Below, piece by piece: positions 27,244-39,635 of a stretch of 64,000 nt of DNA; the stretch's first letter is position 1; each line of letters starts with the position of its first letter. Made by a program: the position numbers and the translations under genes. The DNA lies in NCBI RefSeq assembly GCF_003711205.1, contig NZ_CP031013.1:1240001-1304000 (forward strand), read 5' to 3'. The DNA comes from Polaromonas sp. SP1. GTDB lineage: Bacteria > Pseudomonadota > Gammaproteobacteria > Burkholderiales > Burkholderiaceae_C. The notes below the pieces were generated by a model. That model saw only the letters and a list, made by a program, of their open reading frames with translations, was not told where the DNA came from and did no database searches.

Positions 27244-28572
27244 TCAGTGCACGCGCGGCCTGCGCGCCTTGCGCGCTTTCCACCAGCGCGACAAATGCAC
27301 CTTGAGGTCACGGCGCGGGTGGGTGATGCGGCGGATCGCACTCACATAGTCGAGCGCAAGGCCAGGCGTCCAGGCCATGGCTTCGGCGCGCACGCGGGCG
27401 CTTCCGGCCATCCAGACGTCGGGGTGCAACGCAAGTCGCAGCAAGGTTCGCCAGAACGGCCTGTCGGCAAAGACACCTTCCACCGCCGCATCCACCGCCT
27501 GCGTGACGACAACGGAGCAATTGCGGTTGGTCAGGTTGTAGGTGTCGTCCTGGTGATAGACGTCCCAGAAGGCCTGCAGGTAGGCGCGGTTGTAGAGCCG
27601 GAAATGAATCTTGTGCGTGGACGGCCGGGTCGCCGCGGCTTCGCCGGCATAGTCGGGCAGCCACATGCCGGGATGGTTGTTGCCCGACGTAGCGCGCAGG
27701 TGGTCAACAAGATTGGCTTGCGTGATGGCGAGGCGAACCCGCGGGTGGTGGCTGATATACAGGCCGTCTTCGCATTCAAGCGCCACGTGGCCGGTGGAGA
27801 CGCGGCCCTTCTTCGTCATGGAGGCGATGTAGCGCTCGATCAGCGGCAGGCGGATGCGGTCCTTGTCGTCGTCGACCGCGTCGACGGCCGTCCACACGTG
27901 CACGACCATGTGCCCGGCGGCGGCGTTGGCCGCCAGCACTTCGGGCGTGGCCGGCGCGGCATCGGGCTGCAGCACGCGGGTGCCGCTGTAAAGCTCGACA
28001 GCCGCCAGCCTGGAGCCGCGCGGCAGGCGCCTGAGCCGCCAGGCGCCGCGCATCAGGATGTAGCCACCGACGACCAGCGCAAGCCCCGTGCACAAAGACA
28101 CATTCATGCTCGAGGGCACCGGCCAGCTGGTCAGCAACAGCAGCGCCAGGAGCAGGTAAGCCCAGCCGATCGCGTTGGACTTGCGCCAGCTCGGATAGCG
28201 GATCAGCCAGCTGGAGGCAATGCGGATCAGCCCGTTGAAAGTGAAGGCGCCGGCAAACAGGATGCCGGCGGCAATCGAGTTGTCCCAGGGAAAGTCCAGC
28301 ACCAGGCAGGCAAACACCACCATGGCCGCGCCGCGCAGCATCTCGAAGCGGCGGCGCGCCTGCGTGTGGGTCGCGCCCACCGTGAGTTCGGCAAGGCCCT
28401 GCACCAGCAGCACCGCGCCCAGCACCCAGGTGGCCACGTCGGCCACGCCGTCCACCAGGTCAATCAGCAGCGCGGCGCCGAAAAGGGCGGCCAGCACACC
28501 CGCCGCCATGAAAAATTTCCAGCGCCTGACCAGCGCATCGCCACCAAAAAGAATTAACGCAAGTCTGAACAT
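27244..28572 (-). CDS. HdeD-like membrane domain fused to a possible papain-like/NlpC-like domain
   Basis: This protein has 442 residues from ATG 28572 (AGAAGAAA upstream); the frame is open a little further to a TTG. Residues 1-180 contain six hydrophobic helices arranged as in HdeD/DUF308 acid-resistance proteins. Residues 200-440 are soluble, with GHVALECEDGLYISHHP near residue 264 and YNLTNRNCSVVVTQAVDAA near 355. A His followed much later by NC is the order in permuted papain-like (NlpC/LRAT-type) folds. Stand-alone HdeD is about 190 residues, so the C-terminal domain is an addition. It is downstream of the M23 peptidase gene in one operon and convergent with comM. Confidence 0.65.
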   Translation of the reverse strand: MFRLALILFGGDALVRRWKFFMAAGVLAALFGAALLIDLVDGVADVATWVLGAVLLVQGLAELTVGATHTQARRRFEMLRGAAMVVFACLVLDFPWDNSIAAGILFAGAFTFNGLIRIASSWLIRYPSWRKSNAIGWAYLLLALLLLTSWPVPSSMNVSLCTGLALVVGGYILMRGAWRLRRLPRGSRLAAVELYSGTRVLQPDAAPATPEVLAANAAAGHMVVHVWTAVDAVDDDKDRIRLPLIERYIASMTKKGRVSTGHVALECEDGLYISHHPRVRLAITQANLVDHLRATSGNNHPGMWLPDYAGEAAATRPSTHKIHFRLYNRAYLQAFWDVYHQDDTYNLTNRNCSVVVTQAVDAAVEGVFADRPFWRTLLRLALHPDVWMAGSARVRAEAMAWTPGLALDYVSAIRRITHPRRDLKVHLSRWWKARKARRPRVH

Positions 28573-28612
28573 GTTTCTTCTGTTGTGCCGCAGCAAGGCG
28601 GCAAATTCGGCC

Positions 28613-29833
28613 TTACTTCAACGGCGGGAAATCGACGACATAGCCGTTCATCGGCATGGTGGCGCGCTGGATGGCCTGCTGCTGCGGCAGCGGGGCCCAC
28701 ACGACCTTGCCCTGCTCGGTCGCATCCGTCGCCACGCCCCTGGCGATGAACGAGTCGATCACATAAGGCACACCTTGTGAGGACAAGGGGCCCATGCCGT
28801 CCGAGACGTGGAAATGCAGGTGCGGCGCCGTGGTATTGCCGGAATTGCCCAGCAGCGCCAGCACCTGGCCGCGCTTGACGCGGTCGCCCACGCGCACCTT
28901 CAGGGAACCGGGCTGCAGGTGCGCATAAAAGCCGTAGTAGCCGCGCCCCAGGTCGAGGATCACGTGGTTGCCGGTGACGTTTTGCATGTTGGTGTCGGGC
29001 GGCAAGGCGTTGGGCACGCGCTCGGGCAGGCCGTCGAGCACGGACACCACTTTGGCGTCGGCCACCGCAATCGCTTTTTGCCCGTAGGTGGGCCAGTTTT
29101 CATTCTTGTTGCTGTCGCCGTTGCTTTGCTGCGAGTTCGCGTCGATCTTGATCCAGTCAATCGCAAAGCGCTGGCTCACATACAGCACGCCGTTAACCGG
29201 GATGCCGGCGCGGCGGTGCGGGATGTCCTTGCAGCAGCCGTTGAAGGCCACCCAGCCCGTGCCCTCGAGCGGCGGGCCGATCAGCGGGGCGGGCCGGGTG
29301 CTGACGGACACATTGCCGCCGGTTTGTGTGGTCTGCACGCTGCCTTCGCCGGCGGTTTTGACAGCGGCCGTGAGCTTGACCTCCGGCCCGGAAGTCACGA
29401 CGCGGTGCGACAGGACTTTCGGGATGGCCTGGCCGGGCTCCAGCACAACGTCGATCCAGAAAAAGCCGGCTTGCGCAGCGCCGACGCTGTCGCCGGTAGC
29501 GCCGCCCAGCAATGAAAAAGTGGCCGCGACCTCGGCCCCCGACACGGTGGCCAGCACCTTGCCGGAGGCGGCATCCAGCACCTCGAGCGACACCAGCTTG
29601 ACGGGCACGGCGCGCGCATTGGTCACCTGCAGTTCGTAGTCAATATGCACACGCCCGTCGGCGCCGCGAAAGGGCACGGGGCGCGAAGCGGGGGTGAGGA
29701 GCACGGGCGTGTTCTGGTCGTGCGCGCCGGCGAACGCCAGGCTGTCCCGCCCGGCCTTGGGCCCGGCCGCAAAGGCGTGGGAAGCGCCGGCAATCATGAG
29801 CGACGCCAGCAGGGTCATGAAAAGGTGGCGCAT
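28613..29833 (-). CDS. Exported M23-family metallopeptidase
   Basis: This 406-residue protein has a signal peptide (residues 1-22, ending SHAFA) and an AGGAGG ribosome site. The C-terminal M23 domain (about residues 240-370) shows GNHVILDLG, YYGFYAHLQPGS, VKRGQVLALLGNSGN and the zinc-binding HLHFHV. These enzymes cut peptide crosslinks of peptidoglycan or act as scaffolds. The N-terminal 200 residues look like beta-sandwich domains. The next gene downstream is the HdeD-like fusion. Confidence 0.85.
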   Translation of the reverse strand: MRHLFMTLLASLMIAGASHAFAAGPKAGRDSLAFAGAHDQNTPVLLTPASRPVPFRGADGRVHIDYELQVTNARAVPVKLVSLEVLDAASGKVLATVSGAEVAATFSLLGGATGDSVGAAQAGFFWIDVVLEPGQAIPKVLSHRVVTSGPEVKLTAAVKTAGEGSVQTTQTGGNVSVSTRPAPLIGPPLEGTGWVAFNGCCKDIPHRRAGIPVNGVLYVSQRFAIDWIKIDANSQQSNGDSNKNENWPTYGQKAIAVADAKVVSVLDGLPERVPNALPPDTNMQNVTGNHVILDLGRGYYGFYAHLQPGSLKVRVGDRVKRGQVLALLGNSGNTTAPHLHFHVSDGMGPLSSQGVPYVIDSFIARGVATDATEQGKVVWAPLPQQQAIQRATMPMNGYVVDFPPLK

Positions 29834-29925
29834 GCAATCCTCCTGATGATTGGCCGGCCATCATAGCGCCGGGCCATCAAAACAGCGCCCCGTTGCGCGG
29901 CCCGGCGCCTTCTGTACCGGGCCAT

Positions 29926-29966
29926 GAAAAACGCCCTGCAACGCTGCTGCCAGCATTGCAGGGCGT
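29926..29966 (-). terminator. Rho-independent terminator of the glycine-zipper gene
   Basis: ACGCCCTGCA pairs with TGCAGGGCGT, 16-base loop; leftward transcription then meets a T-run (A5 on the plus strand). It lies 18 bases after the stop at 29984. Confidence 0.8.
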
Positions 29967-29983
29967 CCTTTATTTCTGCGCTG

Positions 29984-30781
29984 TTAGCGGCCGCCGGAGT
30001 AAATCGAAGGCTCTGGCGGGGGTGCGGCGGGGGCCGGAGGCGGCTTGGGGCCGTAGACGGCGCCGTCGCCCGTCCGCAGAACGGAGCCTTCGACCGTCAC
30101 GCGGCTGCCCACGTTGGGCGGCCGGGCGACTTCGACCAGGCGGTGCGAGCCGTCTTCCATGCGCACGCCGACCTGGTAGACAGTTTCCTTGCGCACATGG
30201 CCTTCAATCGCGTTGCCGGCAAAACCGCCGCCTACTGCGCCCAGGATGGTGGCGGCCGTGCGGCCGCCGCCGTGGCCCACCTGGTTGCCGAGCACGGCGC
30301 CCAGCACGCCACCGGCCACGGTGCCGATGCCGACACCGGCCGGCTTGGTGGAGCGCTCCACCGGCGTGACCGACTCGACAGCGCCGCACACATGGCAGAC
30401 CGCCACGGGTGCCGGTGCAGGATACGGTGCGGGTGCGGGCGCCACGCCGGCATAGCTGGGTGCGGGCACCGGTTTGGGTGTGGGCTTGACCACTTTTTTG
30501 GCAGGCACCGGCGCGGGTTTGGCGGGCGCCGCGACGGGTTTTTCGGCCAGGTCGTCGGCGGCGGTGGCTGCGGCTGCCGCGGGCGGCGCGGCCGGGGCCG
30601 CAGCTTGCGGTGCAGCGAGCGCGACCGGCGCTGCGGGCGCAGGCGGGTTGCGCATCTGGTAAATCATGGTGGCGCCCATGGCCAGGACGGCGACGCCCAG
30701 GATGCCGACCGCGGCCCACAGGGGCTTGCTGGTCGACGCGGCCTGCTGGCCGGGCTGGAGAGTTTCGGTGGATGTATTCAT
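29984..30781 (-). CDS. Membrane-anchored glycine-zipper (2TM) protein
   Basis: This protein has 265 residues from ATG 30781, preceded by GAGGGGAAATAGCC. One membrane anchor at about residues 20-42 (AAVGILGVAVLAMGATM), then about 100 residues of Ala/Pro linker, then a glycine-zipper pair (GIGTVAGGVLGAVLGNQVG and ILGAVGGGFAGNAIEG) as in SlyB/YMGG-type envelope proteins, then a small beta domain. The long linker lets the zipper reach through the periplasm. Three 13-bp tandem repeats lie just upstream. Confidence 0.75.
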   Translation of the reverse strand: MNTSTETLQPGQQAASTSKPLWAAVGILGVAVLAMGATMIYQMRNPPAPAAPVALAAPQAAAPAAPPAAAAATAADDLAEKPVAAPAKPAPVPAKKVVKPTPKPVPAPSYAGVAPAPAPYPAPAPVAVCHVCGAVESVTPVERSTKPAGVGIGTVAGGVLGAVLGNQVGHGGGRTAATILGAVGGGFAGNAIEGHVRKETVYQVGVRMEDGSHRLVEVARPPNVGSRVTVEGSVLRTGDGAVYGPKPPPAPAAPPPEPSIYSGGR

Positions 30782-30833
30782 GGCTATTTCCCCTCTGGTG
30801 AAATCAGTTTTTTGGCTCAACCTTGGGCCAGGA

Positions 30834-30872
30834 CTTTGTCAACGTTCTTTGTCAACGTTCCCTGTCAACGTT
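30834..30872. repeat. Three 13-bp tandem repeats upstream of the glycine-zipper gene
   Basis: CTTTGTCAACGTT twice exactly, then CCCTGTCAACGTT. Each contains the palindrome AACGTT. They lie 53-91 bases upstream of the start codon, in the promoter region, so they could be stacked binding sites. Confidence 0.7.
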
Positions 30873-31008
30873 TCCCAAGCCGAAAAGGTAAACACGCTCT
30901 TGAAAACGGTTGTGTATTTATGTGAACGCAGCTTATTTTCCGGCAAAGCCGCCGTAAACGCGAATGACAGCGGTAACCCGGCAACCGCTGTTCTTAAAGC
31001 CGCCGCCT

Positions 31009-33831
<2,823 letters not shown>

Positions 33832-33837
33832 GCGCTT

Positions 33838-33855
33838 CACCTTCGGGGCAAGGTG
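33838..33855 (-). promoter_or_regulatory. Possible Shine-Dalgarno-masking hairpin of metH
   Basis: On the minus strand CACCTT, 6 bases, AAGGTG. The right arm is the ribosome-binding site of ATG 33831; the left arm touches the last helix of the riboswitch. Folding of the riboswitch could therefore release the ribosome site. The switching model is inference. Confidence 0.45.
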
Positions 33856-33946
33856 AGCGTCGTTGCAAAAAGTCTGCCGCGGGGGCAGGAATCTTGAAAA
33901 CCCAAGCCTGACGAAACCGGGCGGCTTCGCTGCAACGCTCCTTGGG
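33852..33946 (-). promoter_or_regulatory. SAH riboswitch upstream of metH
   Basis: On the minus strand: CCAAGGAGCGTTGCAGCGAA begins the element, TTTCGTCAGGCTTGG closes P1 (CCAAG with CTTGG) and P2 (GCGAA with TTCGT), an optional hairpin follows (CTGCC/GGCAG), and GCAACGACGCTC forms the pseudoknot with GAGCGTTGC. These are the conserved blocks of the S-adenosylhomocysteine riboswitch known from ahcY, metF and metH leaders in beta- and gammaproteobacteria. It switches expression on when SAH accumulates. Only the C-terminal half gene carries it. Confidence 0.88.
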
Positions 33947-34072
33947 GATAGGGCTATTTTAAGCGCTCAGGCTGCCCTGCGCCCGCCCTGCAGCAAATTT
34001 CCGGGCATTGCGTGAGGCTCAGGGGTCGCGCAATTCCAGCAGCATTTGCTCGACGGCATAACTGCAGTCTTC

Positions 34073-34341
34073 AGAACCTGTTCACGGTCTAAACGGGGCC
34101 GCGTTGGGGTGCAATCGGGATGAGTGGGCCGACCGGTCACGCCGCATGGGCTAATGCCCTTGCAAGTGACCGGGTGGCTCAATCGCCCGATTTCACCCCA
34201 ACCCGGAGGGCAAGCGCCTTCTCGGGCGGTCTGCGGCGTTGCGGCGCTAGCTCATAGCTGGGCTATGAGCGTCGCACCGCGCCTTGCATCCCATCCCGAG
34301 AAGGTGCTTGCGCGGCCCCGTTTAGATCGTGAACAGGTTCT
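34073..34341. repeat. Nested palindromic element (three-way junction) between the metH halves
   Basis: The outer arms at 34073-34103 and 34311-34341 match at 30 of 31 positions as inverted repeats (arm begins AGAACCTGTTCACG). Inside are two further hairpins that abut them: 34104-34202 (TTGGGGTG with CACCCCAA; CCGGTCAC with GTGACCGG) and about 34210-34313 (GCAAGCGCCTTCTCGGG with CCCGAGAAGGTGCTTGC), the latter enclosing CTCATAGC/GCTATGAG. The left end abuts no gene; the right arm contains the last codons and stop of the small lipoprotein gene. It may be a non-autonomous mobile element or a structured regulatory element. Confidence 0.75.
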
Positions 34342-34560
34342 TAGCGCCGCGCAGGCAGTGCTGGGAAATGGGCGCGACCTCGACGTTTTTGGGCGGCATG
34401 CCGGGCCGCTCAACCGTGAGTTGACCAGGCGCGGGCACAGTGACGGTGTAGTTGGGATATTGCCCCGTGATCTTGCCGGACAGCAGGACATCCCAGGAAG
34501 GAGGGCTTTGCCCGCAGGCGGCAAGCAGGGCCAGACTGGCGAGCAGAAGCCCGCCGGTCT

Positions 34561-34564
<4 letters not shown>
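34322..34564 (-). CDS. Small lipoprotein coupled to metH N-terminal gene
   Basis: This 80-residue protein has its GTG start overlapping the metH N-terminal gene stop (GTGA). The signal peptide ends in the lipobox LLAAC (cysteine 17). The short mature part has a few beta strands and one further cysteine. The last residues (KNLFTI) and the stop codon are encoded by the right arm of the nested palindrome at 34311-34341, so the original C-terminus may have been replaced when that element arrived. Confidence 0.6.
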
Positions 34565-35607
<1,043 letters not shown>

Positions 35608-35768
35608 GCCCTGATTTTAAGGCGCGGCGGTTTTTTCCACAGCCGTACAGAGGCACCGCCCGGTTTCCACCGGAGCACCAAGGCAAAAACGCGCGCTTGC
35701 AGAGGAGGGGAGAGAGCGGTAGGCCACCGGTAGGCACCATCGGCCACAATAGGGGTATTGCCCCGACT

Positions 35769-36161
35769 ATGAAAAATTTTCAACCCAAAGAAGCCTGGAC
35801 CTGGCTGCAGGCACACCCCGACGCCCTGTTTGTCGATGTGCGCATGGAGATCGAGTCGCTGTATGTCGGCCGCCCGCCAGGCGTCGTCAACGTGCCGTGG
35901 TACGAATACCCCGACCTGCAGCCTGACGCGCAGAAGTTTGCCGACGCCGTCGCGCGTGAGGCAACGGGCAAAACGCAGCCGGTGCTGCTGATCTGCCGCT
36001 CGGGCAAGCGCACGCTGGATGCCGGGCAGGCGCTGGAGGCGGCGGGCTTCTCGAACGTGCAGCATGTGGTGCACGGCTTTGAGGGTGAACTGGACGAGCA
36101 GTTCCAGCGCTCCACGCTGTCGGGCTGGCGATTTGAAGGACTGCCCTGGGAGCAGATGTAG
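35769..36161 (+). CDS. Rhodanese-domain protein
   Basis: This 130-residue single-domain rhodanese starts at ATG 35769; an upstream extension of the frame has no support. The active-site loop is CRSGKRT (cysteine near residue 77). LFVDVRMEIESLYVGRPPG is the usual N-terminal acidic strand and loop. It probably transfers sulfane sulfur in the cytoplasm. It is divergent from the metH locus, with 161 bases between. Confidence 0.85.
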   Translation: MKNFQPKEAWTWLQAHPDALFVDVRMEIESLYVGRPPGVVNVPWYEYPDLQPDAQKFADAVAREATGKTQPVLLICRSGKRTLDAGQALEAAGFSNVQHVVHGFEGELDEQFQRSTLSGWRFEGLPWEQM

Positions 36162-36189
36162 CCCCTGCCAGGCCTTACAGGTTTTGCAT

Positions 36190-36245
36190 CAAATCAGCCT
36201 CTAGCCCATACAGGACATAGGCTTATAGCTATTCATTTGATAGCG
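36190..36245 (-). repeat. Interspersed repeat, AT-core type
   Basis: On the minus strand it begins GCTATCAAATGAATAGC and continues to GGGCTAGAGGCTG. It is the same family as copies at 31523, 46694, 59085 and 61799. It lies between the rhodanese and recQ genes. Confidence 0.65.
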
Positions 36246-36283
36246 CAACAGTAACTTCCCGCCATCCAGACTTTTCGCCCGCC

Positions 36284-38167
36284 TTGTCCTCCCTACCGAT
36301 CTCCCCTCTTTCCACGCCCCTGCAGGTGCTCAGCCAGGTTTTTGGCTACGACAGCTTTCGGGGCCCGCAGGAAGCCATCGTGGACCACGTGGTGCGCGGC
36401 GGCGACGCGCTGGTGCTGATGCCCACCGGCGGCGGCAAGTCGCTGTGTTACCAGATCCCGGCCATCGTGCGCCAGAACGCCGGCCACGGCGTGACGGTGG
36501 TGATCTCGCCGCTGATCGCGCTGATGCACGACCAGGTGGGCGCGCTGCACGAGGCCGGTGTGTCGGCCGCCTTCCTCAACTCCACGCAAAGTTTTGACGA
36601 AAGCAGCCAGCTCGAAAAGCAGTTGCTGCGCAACGAACTGACGCTGCTGTACGCCGCGCCCGAGCGCATCAACACGCCGCGCATGAAGGGCCTGCTGGCG
36701 TCGCTGCATGAGCGCGGGCTGCTCAGCCTGTTTGCGATCGACGAGGCGCATTGCGTGAGCCAGTGGGGCCACGACTTCCGGCCCGAGTACCGCTCCCTGA
36801 GCCTTTTGCACGAGACCTTTCCGGACGTGCCGCGCATGGCGCTGACGGCCACGGCCGATGCGCTGACGCGGCAGGACATGATCGAGCGGCTCCAGCTCGA
36901 AGACGCGCGCCAGTTTGTCAGCAGCTTTGACCGGCCCAACATCCGCTACACCATCGTCGAGAAGACCGACCCGACGGCGCAGCTGCTGCGGTTTATCGAA
37001 ACCGAACACGAAAGCGAAGCGGGCATCGTGTATTGCCAGTCGCGCAAGCGCGTGGAAGAAATCGCCGAGCGGCTGCAGGACGCCGGCCTGAAAGCGCTGG
37101 CCTATCACGCGGGGCTTGACTCGGGCCTGCGGCAGCAGCGGCAGGACCGCTTCCTGCGCGAAGACGGCATCGTCATGGTGGCCACGATTGCTTTCGGCAT
37201 GGGCATCGACAAGCCCGATGTGCGCTTTGTAGCGCACCTGGACATGCCGAAAAACATCGAAGGCTACTACCAGGAGACCGGCCGCGCCGGCCGCGACGGC
37301 CAGAGCGCCGACGCCTGGATGGTCTACGGCCTGCAGGACGTGGTGAACCAGCGCCGCATGATCGACACCAGCGAGGCGGCGAGCGAAGAATTCAAGCAGG
37401 TGATGCGCGGCAAGCTCGATGCGCTGCTGACACTGGCCGAAGACACGCGCTGCCGCCGCGTCAGCCTGCTGGGCTATTTCGGCGAAGACAGCCAGCCTTG
37501 CGGCAACTGCGATAACTGTTTGAACCCGCCGGCGGTGTGGGATGCGACCGAGGCGGCGCGCAAGATGCTCAGCTGCATCTACCGCGTGCAACAGGCCAGC
37601 GGCATCAGCTTCGGCGCCGGCCACATCATGGACATCCTGCGCGGCAAGGTGACCGAGAAGATGACGCAGTACGGGCACGACAGGCTCAGCACCTTCGGCA
37701 TAGGCGCCGACCTGGCCGAAACGCAGTGGCGCGGCGTGCTGCGCCAGCTGATCGCCCGCAACATGGTGCGCGTGGACGCCGAAGCCTTCAGCACGCTGCA
37801 GCTGATGCCTGACGCCCGCCAGGTGCTCAAGGGCGAGGTCAGCGTGGTGCTGCGTGAGCAGGCGGCGGGCGCCAAGGCCGGCAGCCGCAGCAAGCGCGTG
37901 ACCAAAACCTCGGTCAAAGGCCTGGCCGAAGCCGCGCTCAATGCCGGCGCGCTGGAGCGCCTGGCCCGCCTGAAGGCCTGGCGCGCCGAAGTGGCGCGCG
38001 AACACAACCTGCCGGCCTTTGTCATCTTTCATGACGCCACGCTGCGCGCCATTGCCGAGCGGGCGCCCGAAAGCCTGGCCGACCTGGACGGCATCAGCGG
38101 GATCGGCGCGAAAAAACGCGAAGCCTACGGCGCCGAGGTGCTCAGGGTGTGCGCCGCAGCCGGTTAA
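36284..38167 (+). CDS. recQ: ATP-dependent DNA helicase RecQ
   Basis: This 627-residue protein begins at TTG 36284. The RecQ motifs are all present: [13 protein letters not shown] (motif 0), [12 protein letters not shown] (Walker A near residue 47), [18 protein letters not shown] (motif II with aromatic loop), [13 protein letters not shown] and [10 protein letters not shown] (motifs V and VI), a zinc site ([12 protein letters not shown] then CGNCDNC), winged helix, and a C-terminal HRDC domain (about 535-610). It unwinds DNA in recombination and fork repair. The length is normal. Confidence 0.95.
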   Translation: MSSLPISPLSTPLQVLSQVFGYDSFRGPQEAIVDHVVRGGDALVLMPTGGGKSLCYQIPAIVRQNAGHGVTVVISPLIALMHDQVGALHEAGVSAAFLNSTQSFDESSQLEKQLLRNELTLLYAAPERINTPRMKGLLASLHERGLLSLFAIDEAHCVSQWGHDFRPEYRSLSLLHETFPDVPRMALTATADALTRQDMIERLQLEDARQFVSSFDRPNIRYTIVEKTDPTAQLLRFIETEHESEAGIVYCQSRKRVEEIAERLQDAGLKALAYHAGLDSGLRQQRQDRFLREDGIVMVATIAFGMGIDKPDVRFVAHLDMPKNIEGYYQETGRAGRDGQSADAWMVYGLQDVVNQRRMIDTSEAASEEFKQVMRGKLDALLTLAEDTRCRRVSLLGYFGEDSQPCGNCDNCLNPPAVWDATEAARKMLSCIYRVQQASGISFGAGHIMDILRGKVTEKMTQYGHDRLSTFGIGADLAETQWRGVLRQLIARNMVRVDAEAFSTLQLMPDARQVLKGEVSVVLREQAAGAKAGSRSKRVTKTSVKGLAEAALNAGALERLARLKAWRAEVAREHNLPAFVIFHDATLRAIAERAPESLADLDGISGIGAKKREAYGAEVLRVCAAAG

Positions 38168-38508
38168 AGGCCGCGAATCAGGCGCAGGCAAATTCAGGGT
38201 TATCCCTTGCCTCAGCCACCTCGGGATGGTGCGCGCTGCAGTTCTGCGGGCATCCTGCGCCCGCCTTTGGGGCATTCATCCGGCATTGATTTGCCGCCTG
38301 CGGCGTTCGTTGGCCAGCGCGCACGGCACCCGCGCCATGCTGTGATGGCATACCGCCAATAGTTAAGCTCATGACCCGCATTTCGCAAGGGTTTATCCCG
38401 AGCGAATAGGCACATACCCATACTTTGTGGCAACCACCTTCGGTTAGCATTTCGACGCTGGCACGCATCGTGCTGGACATCGGAACGTACATTGACTGGA
38501 GAACTCCC
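38168..38508. other. Intergenic region before the aap operon
   Basis: No convincing gene is seen. It must hold the promoter of the aapJQMP operon. I see no clear sigma-70 boxes, terminator or strong palindrome by eye. Confidence 0.4.
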
Positions 38509-39549
38509 GTGATCAAATTCGCAAAGAAACATGGACTTGCCACGCTGGCAGCTGCCGGCCTTACCCTTGCAGCCATGGGGCCTGCCCATGCAGGCAAAAC
38601 GCTTGACGCCATCAAGGCGCGCGGCCAGGTCATTTGCGGCGTCAACGTCGGGCTGGCAGGCTTTTCCTCCGCCGACAGCAACGGCGCCTGGACCGGTCTG
38701 GACGTCGATGTCTGCAAGGCAGTGGCCGCCAGCGTGCTGGGCGATGCCAACAAGGTCAAGTGGGTGCCGCTGAACGCCCAGCAGCGTTTTACCGCCCTGC
38801 AGTCCGGCGAGGTTGACGTCCTCTCGCGCAACACCACTTTCTCGCTGACCCGCGACGCATCGCTGGGCCTGCACATGACTGCCGTGACGTACTACGACGG
38901 CCAGGGTTTCATGGTTCCCGTGAAGGGCAAGGTCAAGAGCGCCAAGCAGCTCAAGGGCGCCACCGTGTGCGTGCAATCGGGCACCACCACGGAAAAGAAC
39001 CTGACCGACTACTCAAAGGCCAACAACCTGGGCATGAAGCCGGTGGTGTTTGAAAAGCAGGAAGCCGTCAACGCCGCTTACTTCTCCGGCCGTTGCCAGG
39101 CTTACACGACAGACGCCTCGGGCCTGGCCTCCGTTCGCAACAAGGAAGCCAAGGTTCCCGCCGACCACCTCATCCTGCCCGAGCTGATCTCCAAGGAGCC
39201 GCTGGGCCCCATGGTGCGCCGCGGTGACGACGAGTGGTTTGCCATCGTCAAATGGGTGATCTACGGCCTGATCGAAGCCGAGGAATACGGCGTGACCCAG
39301 GCCAATGTCGATGCCATGGTCAAGGACAGCAAGGACCCTGTGGTCATGCGCCTGACCGGCAGCGGCGAAGACACCGGCAAGCTGCTGGGCCTGGACAAGG
39401 AATGGCTGGTGCGCGCCGTGAAGTCCGTCGGTAACTACGGCGAGATTTTCGAGCGCAACGTCGGCCCCAAGACACCGCTGGCGCTGCCGCGCGGCCAGAA
39501 CAACCAGTGGAACAAGGGCGGCCAGATGTACGCCATGCCGGTGCGCTGA
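38509..39549 (+). CDS. aapJ: General amino-acid ABC transporter, periplasmic receptor AapJ
   Basis: This protein has 346 residues from GTG 38509, which follows TGGAGAACTCCC and starts a clean signal peptide (ending GPAHA near residue 27). The receptor motifs ICGVNVGLAGFS, GLDVDVCKAVAA and VQSGTTTEKNL are typical of the AapJ/BztA group, and the length (about 340) fits. It captures L-amino acids (Glu, Gln, Asp and others) for the AapQM channel. First gene of the operon. Confidence 0.92.
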   Translation: MIKFAKKHGLATLAAAGLTLAAMGPAHAGKTLDAIKARGQVICGVNVGLAGFSSADSNGAWTGLDVDVCKAVAASVLGDANKVKWVPLNAQQRFTALQSGEVDVLSRNTTFSLTRDASLGLHMTAVTYYDGQGFMVPVKGKVKSAKQLKGATVCVQSGTTTEKNLTDYSKANNLGMKPVVFEKQEAVNAAYFSGRCQAYTTDASGLASVRNKEAKVPADHLILPELISKEPLGPMVRRGDDEWFAIVKWVIYGLIEAEEYGVTQANVDAMVKDSKDPVVMRLTGSGEDTGKLLGLDKEWLVRAVKSVGNYGEIFERNVGPKTPLALPRGQNNQWNKGGQMYAMPVR

Positions 39550-39635
39550 TCGCCTGACTCCCATGCGCTGAACGCAACGGGCCCCTTGCAACAACAACGT
39601 TGCCCGGCGGCCCGTTCTACTTGGTAAACGCCGTT

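Noticed and set aside
27247..28557. 436-codon open frame on the plus strand
   Set aside because: Antisense to the HdeD-like gene; low complexity, no ribosome site.
34073..34341. Palindrome as a simple rho-independent terminator
   Set aside because: The stems are too long and nested, there is no T-run, and the outer arms lie 207 bases apart.
35608..35768. Cobalamin or SAH riboswitch upstream of the metH N-terminal gene
   Set aside because: I looked for the GGTGCC/GCCACTG cobalamin blocks and the GAGGAGCG/CAGGCT SAH blocks and found neither.
36293..38275. 660-codon open frame antisense to recQ
   Set aside because: It mirrors recQ codon positions in a G+C-rich gene; the protein is His/Ala/Arg-rich with no family, while recQ is certain.
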